Shown here in pieces: positions 61,902 through 64,000 of a DNA stretch of 64,000 bases (the first letter of the stretch is position 1; the number at the start of each line of letters is the position of its first letter). The notes below the pieces were generated by a model. It had not been told where the DNA came from. It saw nothing but the letters and a program-made list of their open reading frames with translations, and made no database searches. The translations under genes were made by a program, and so were the position numbers. Origin of the DNA: Bacteriovoracaceae bacterium (lineage in GTDB: Bacteria > Bdellovibrionota > Bacteriovoracia > Bacteriovoracales > Bacteriovoracaceae); assembly GCA_020630335.1 (NCBI GenBank), contig JAHDBN010000002.1, positions 1 through 64,000 of the forward strand. Direction: 5' to 3'.

Positions 61902-63452
61902 ATGACTAGTCTTTTTGAATTTCAAAAAAATATTTTTTCCATAATGAAAGAACGGGCCCTGGAATACGAGGGAGAAACTTCAGAAGAACTCTTGGACTTT
62001 AGAAGGAATTTAGAGCTCTATGCCCAAAGAGAGACCTTGAGTGTCAGTGAAAAAGAACTTTTTAATGATTTATCAGTCGCTGATATCATCTACTTGGGAG
62101 ATTTTCATACTTTTGATCAAAATGTAAAAAATCTCATGAGGTTAGTGAAGCATTTATTTAGTCATAGCCAAGGCTTGGTTATTGGACTTGAAATGATTGA
62201 TTTTGAAAATTTTAGCACTTTAAATTCTTACCTACTAGGAGATTTAACTGAATTTGAGTTTCTAGAGCAGATCAATTATTCACAGTCATGGAGATTTCCT
62301 TGGAGTCATTATAAAGAAATTTTTGATTTTTGTATAAAGAATAAAGTTTCTCTTGTTCCTTTAAACTCTAAAGGTAGTTTAGCTGAAAGAGAGGACTTTG
62401 CAGCGAATGTTATAAAAGAAGAAAAAGAAAAACATCCCAATAAGAGTTTCTTGATTTTATTTGGAGAGCTTCACTTAGCTCCTAATAAATTACCTCTGAG
62501 AGTAAAGGAGGTGATTGGAGATGGGGTGAATTCTTTAATCATCCATCAAAATCTCGATCAGACTTATTGGAATTCACTTGATCATGAAGAAAAAGTAGAT
62601 GATTTTCAAATATTAAAATTTAGTAATGAAGAATATTGTCTGATTTCATCTCCTCCCTGGATGAAATATGAAAGTATGTGTTATTGGTTTGAAGGACTTA
62701 TGGATGATGTTGAGTTTGAGCTTCATGAATATATTGTTTCTAAAGGCTATAAGCTTTTTTCAGAAAACCCTCAGGATTCTTTTGTTGAAATCAAGACCAG
62801 AATTTATAGTTTTTTAGGAATTAAAAATTTAGAGTTTGATCAAAATGTTTATGATCATAAATCTCTTGATTATGTTAAAAGTCTAAGTGAAAAGTCTTCA
62901 TTTACAAAAATATATGAAGAATGTTTGACTCACAACCACTCTTTTTGCTCTCTCGATGGAAAGTTTATCTATTGCGCGAACTACTCAATAAATGAAGTGG
63001 CTAGATTAGCGGGGTTTGATCTCGTTTTGCGATCATTTGATAAACAAGAGCTTCTTGTAAAAGATAAACAATTCTTGGGTCTCTTTTTAATTCATGCGCA
63101 TCTAGTATCTTATTTAATAGCCAAAATCTTAAATCCCTTTTTAAAGTGTGATCTTTATCTTGATTTAGAAAAGAAAAAACAAGGAAAAGAGTTATTAACC
63201 TTCATCCGAAATCCTGATTTAGATACTTTTGATCATCTACAAGATGTTTTTAATTTTTCAAAGATACTAGGTTCATTAATTGGTGATTATGTCTATGGAG
63301 TCTTAGATGCTGATCAGGTTAAACTTGGTCTAGGAACTAAGATTTTAAAAGATTATATAGAGATTGATTATTTAAAATCTAATTTATTTTTGATTCTAAA
63401 GAATTATTTATCTAAAAAAGAATTAAAACTTCAAAAGAAAAGAGTTTTTTAA
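61902..63452 (+). CDS. ChaN-like domain protein, cytoplasmic
   Basis: A 516-residue protein without a signal. Residues ~60-215 match the ChaN/haem-binding uptake family: IIYLGDFHTFDQNVKNL, IGLEMIDFENFSTL, LNSYLLGDLTEFEFLEQI, WRFPWSHYKEIFDFC and ILFGELHLAP. The C-terminal ~300 residues are not recognised. Typical ChaN proteins are exported lipoproteins, so a cytoplasmic, doubled-length version is unusual. It lies 4 bp after the 935-residue protein gene and overlaps dtd by one base, so the three appear co-transcribed. Confidence 0.65.
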   Translation: MTSLFEFQKNIFSIMKERALEYEGETSEELLDFRRNLELYAQRETLSVSEKELFNDLSVADIIYLGDFHTFDQNVKNLMRLVKHLFSHSQGLVIGLEMIDFENFSTLNSYLLGDLTEFEFLEQINYSQSWRFPWSHYKEIFDFCIKNKVSLVPLNSKGSLAEREDFAANVIKEEKEKHPNKSFLILFGELHLAPNKLPLRVKEVIGDGVNSLIIHQNLDQTYWNSLDHEEKVDDFQILKFSNEEYCLISSPPWMKYESMCYWFEGLMDDVEFELHEYIVSKGYKLFSENPQDSFVEIKTRIYSFLGIKNLEFDQNVYDHKSLDYVKSLSEKSSFTKIYEECLTHNHSFCSLDGKFIYCANYSINEVARLAGFDLVLRSFDKQELLVKDKQFLGLFLIHAHLVSYLIAKILNPFLKCDLYLDLEKKKQGKELLTFIRNPDLDTFDHLQDVFNFSKILGSLIGDYVYGVLDADQVKLGLGTKILKDYIEIDYLKSNLFLILKNYLSKKELKLQKKRVF

Positions 63453-63886
63453 TGAAATGTGTTGTACAGAGAGTGCTAGAGGCATCTTGTGTTGTGGATA
63501 ATCAAGTGATTTCAACTATTAATCAAGGATTAGTTGTTTTTACCTGTTTTGAAAAAGGTGACTCCCAACAAGAAATTGAAAAATGTGTTTATAAAGTTTT
63601 AAACTTGCGAATTTTTGATGATTTAGATGGAAAAATGAATTTAAGTATTAAAGATATACAAGGGGGGATTCTTCACATTAGTCAGTTTACTTTATCTTGG
63701 TCTGGAGAAAAAGGTCACCGACCAAGTTTTGAAAAATCAATGCCTGCAAGAGAAGCGAACTTGAAATATGAATTATTAACAAGAGAATTTCAAAAAGAAA
63801 TCAATTGCTCTAAAGGTGTCTTCGGGGGAGATATGAAGATTTCTTTAATTAATGATGGGCCTGTGACCTTTCATTTGGAGTTTTAA
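63452..63886 (+). CDS. dtd: D-aminoacyl-tRNA deacylase
   Basis: A 144-residue protein with MKCVVQRVLEASCVVD, LHISQFTLSWSGEKGHRPSF and the C-terminal GVFGGDMKISLINDGPVT, the two active-site segments of Dtd. It removes D-amino acids from tRNA. The stretch between SQFTL and RPSF is slightly divergent. The stop overlaps the next start by one base (TAATG). Confidence 0.93.
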   Translation: MKCVVQRVLEASCVVDNQVISTINQGLVVFTCFEKGDSQQEIEKCVYKVLNLRIFDDLDGKMNLSIKDIQGGILHISQFTLSWSGEKGHRPSFEKSMPAREANLKYELLTREFQKEINCSKGVFGGDMKISLINDGPVTFHLEF

Positions 63887-64000
63887 TGGGAATTAGATTA
63901 CTAGGAGGCTTTGCAAAAAACTTTGAAATCGAAACACCTAGAAACTTCATAGCGAGACCAACCTTGAGTCAGTTAAAAAGAAAGATTTTTGATAGAATTC
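63886..64000 (+). CDS. rsmD: RsmD-like 16S rRNA methyltransferase, N-terminal part (cut by window)
   Basis: The first 38 codons are visible, from the ATG overlapping the dtd stop, with TTGGAG upstream. MGIRLLGGFAKNFEIETP followed by ARPTLSQLKRKIFD matches the start of RsmD (R-I-I-x-G-x-...-RPT-x-x-x-x-x-x-x-F). RsmD methylates G966 of 16S rRNA. Only the N-terminus is present; the SAM-binding motifs lie beyond the window. Confidence 0.7.
   Translation, partial: MGIRLLGGFAKNFEIETPRNFIARPTLSQLKRKIFDRI

Noticed and set aside
1-64000. tRNA, rRNA, insertion sequence, integrase or prophage content
   Set aside because: No cloverleaf-like segment, transposase motif, long terminal repeat or phage gene was recognised on reading; a tRNAscan and ISfinder search would settle this.

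Overview
This AT-rich window (roughly one third G+C or less by eye) looks like chromosome from a Gram-negative predatory-type bacterium of the Bdellovibrionota, most likely class Bacteriovoracia. This placement is inference. It rests on the strong AT bias, a TIGR02147/DUF4423-type regulator (a family named from Bdellovibrio and Fibrobacter), many short lipoproteins and secreted proteins with no recognisable family, and an ordinary diderm gene set (tol, ftsEX, TonB-like proteins). There are no insertion sequences, integrases, phage genes, CRISPR arrays, tRNAs or rRNAs, and no gene-free stretch longer than 300 bases. The window is mostly core chromosome with small accessory insertions.

Layout. 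1-3.5 kb: the end of a TolA/TonB-like protein, tolB, and an enhancer-binding-type regulator that has lost its sigma-54 contact loop. 3.6-5.3 kb: a small basic protein and an HD phosphohydrolase. 5.3-12.6 kb: a tightly packed run of ftsE, ftsX-like, EnvC-like, ctpA-like, xseA, an intact M23 peptidase and a degenerate histidine kinase. 12.5-17.3 kb: a nucleoside salvage divergon (exonuclease, purine nucleoside phosphorylase and pyrimidine nucleoside phosphorylase leftward, nupC rightward). 17.3-21.1 kb: an unknown secreted protein, RNase G/E, a small secreted protein and a secreted 2H phosphoesterase-like protein. 21.3-26.0 kb: the ribosome/replication operon, where S6 and S18 are one polypeptide, followed by a YybS-like membrane protein, L9, DnaB and PabB. 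26-31.4 kb: small proteins, a DUF2868-like membrane protein, Rep/UvrD helicase and a LysR regulator. 31.5-38 kb: a Tat-exported intradiol dioxygenase with a DoxX-like protein, a hendecad-repeat coiled-coil protein behind a hairpin that covers its Shine-Dalgarno, fumarase, a DUF938 methyltransferase, a di-haem cytochrome and two envelope proteins. 38-41.9 kb: PPK2, a polyprenyl synthase, a lipoprotein, RpoH and S15. 42-44.9 kb: a regulator, an HExxH/beta-barrel protein and a lipoprotein lying between rpsO and pnp, which are usually neighbours. 45.1-54.7 kb: pnp, dut, a PHA-granule-type protein, ferredoxin, a stand-alone WYL-like protein, a beta-helix lipoprotein, then miaB, DUF454, a lipoprotein peptidase and GshB. 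54.7-64 kb: a lipoprotein, a sigma-region-4-like protein, a TonB-like protein, a membrane sensor-like protein, a 935-residue methyltransferase-like protein, a ChaN-like protein, dtd and the start of rsmD.

The most notable observations are the S6-S18 fusion; the rpsO/pnp insertion with a palindromic operator candidate; a recurring arrangement of a -10 hexamer 6-8 nt before the start codon, suggesting leaderless mRNAs; the Shine-Dalgarno-covering hairpin at 32594-32620; and several signalling or enzyme proteins whose folds look kept while catalytic or contact motifs are lost.
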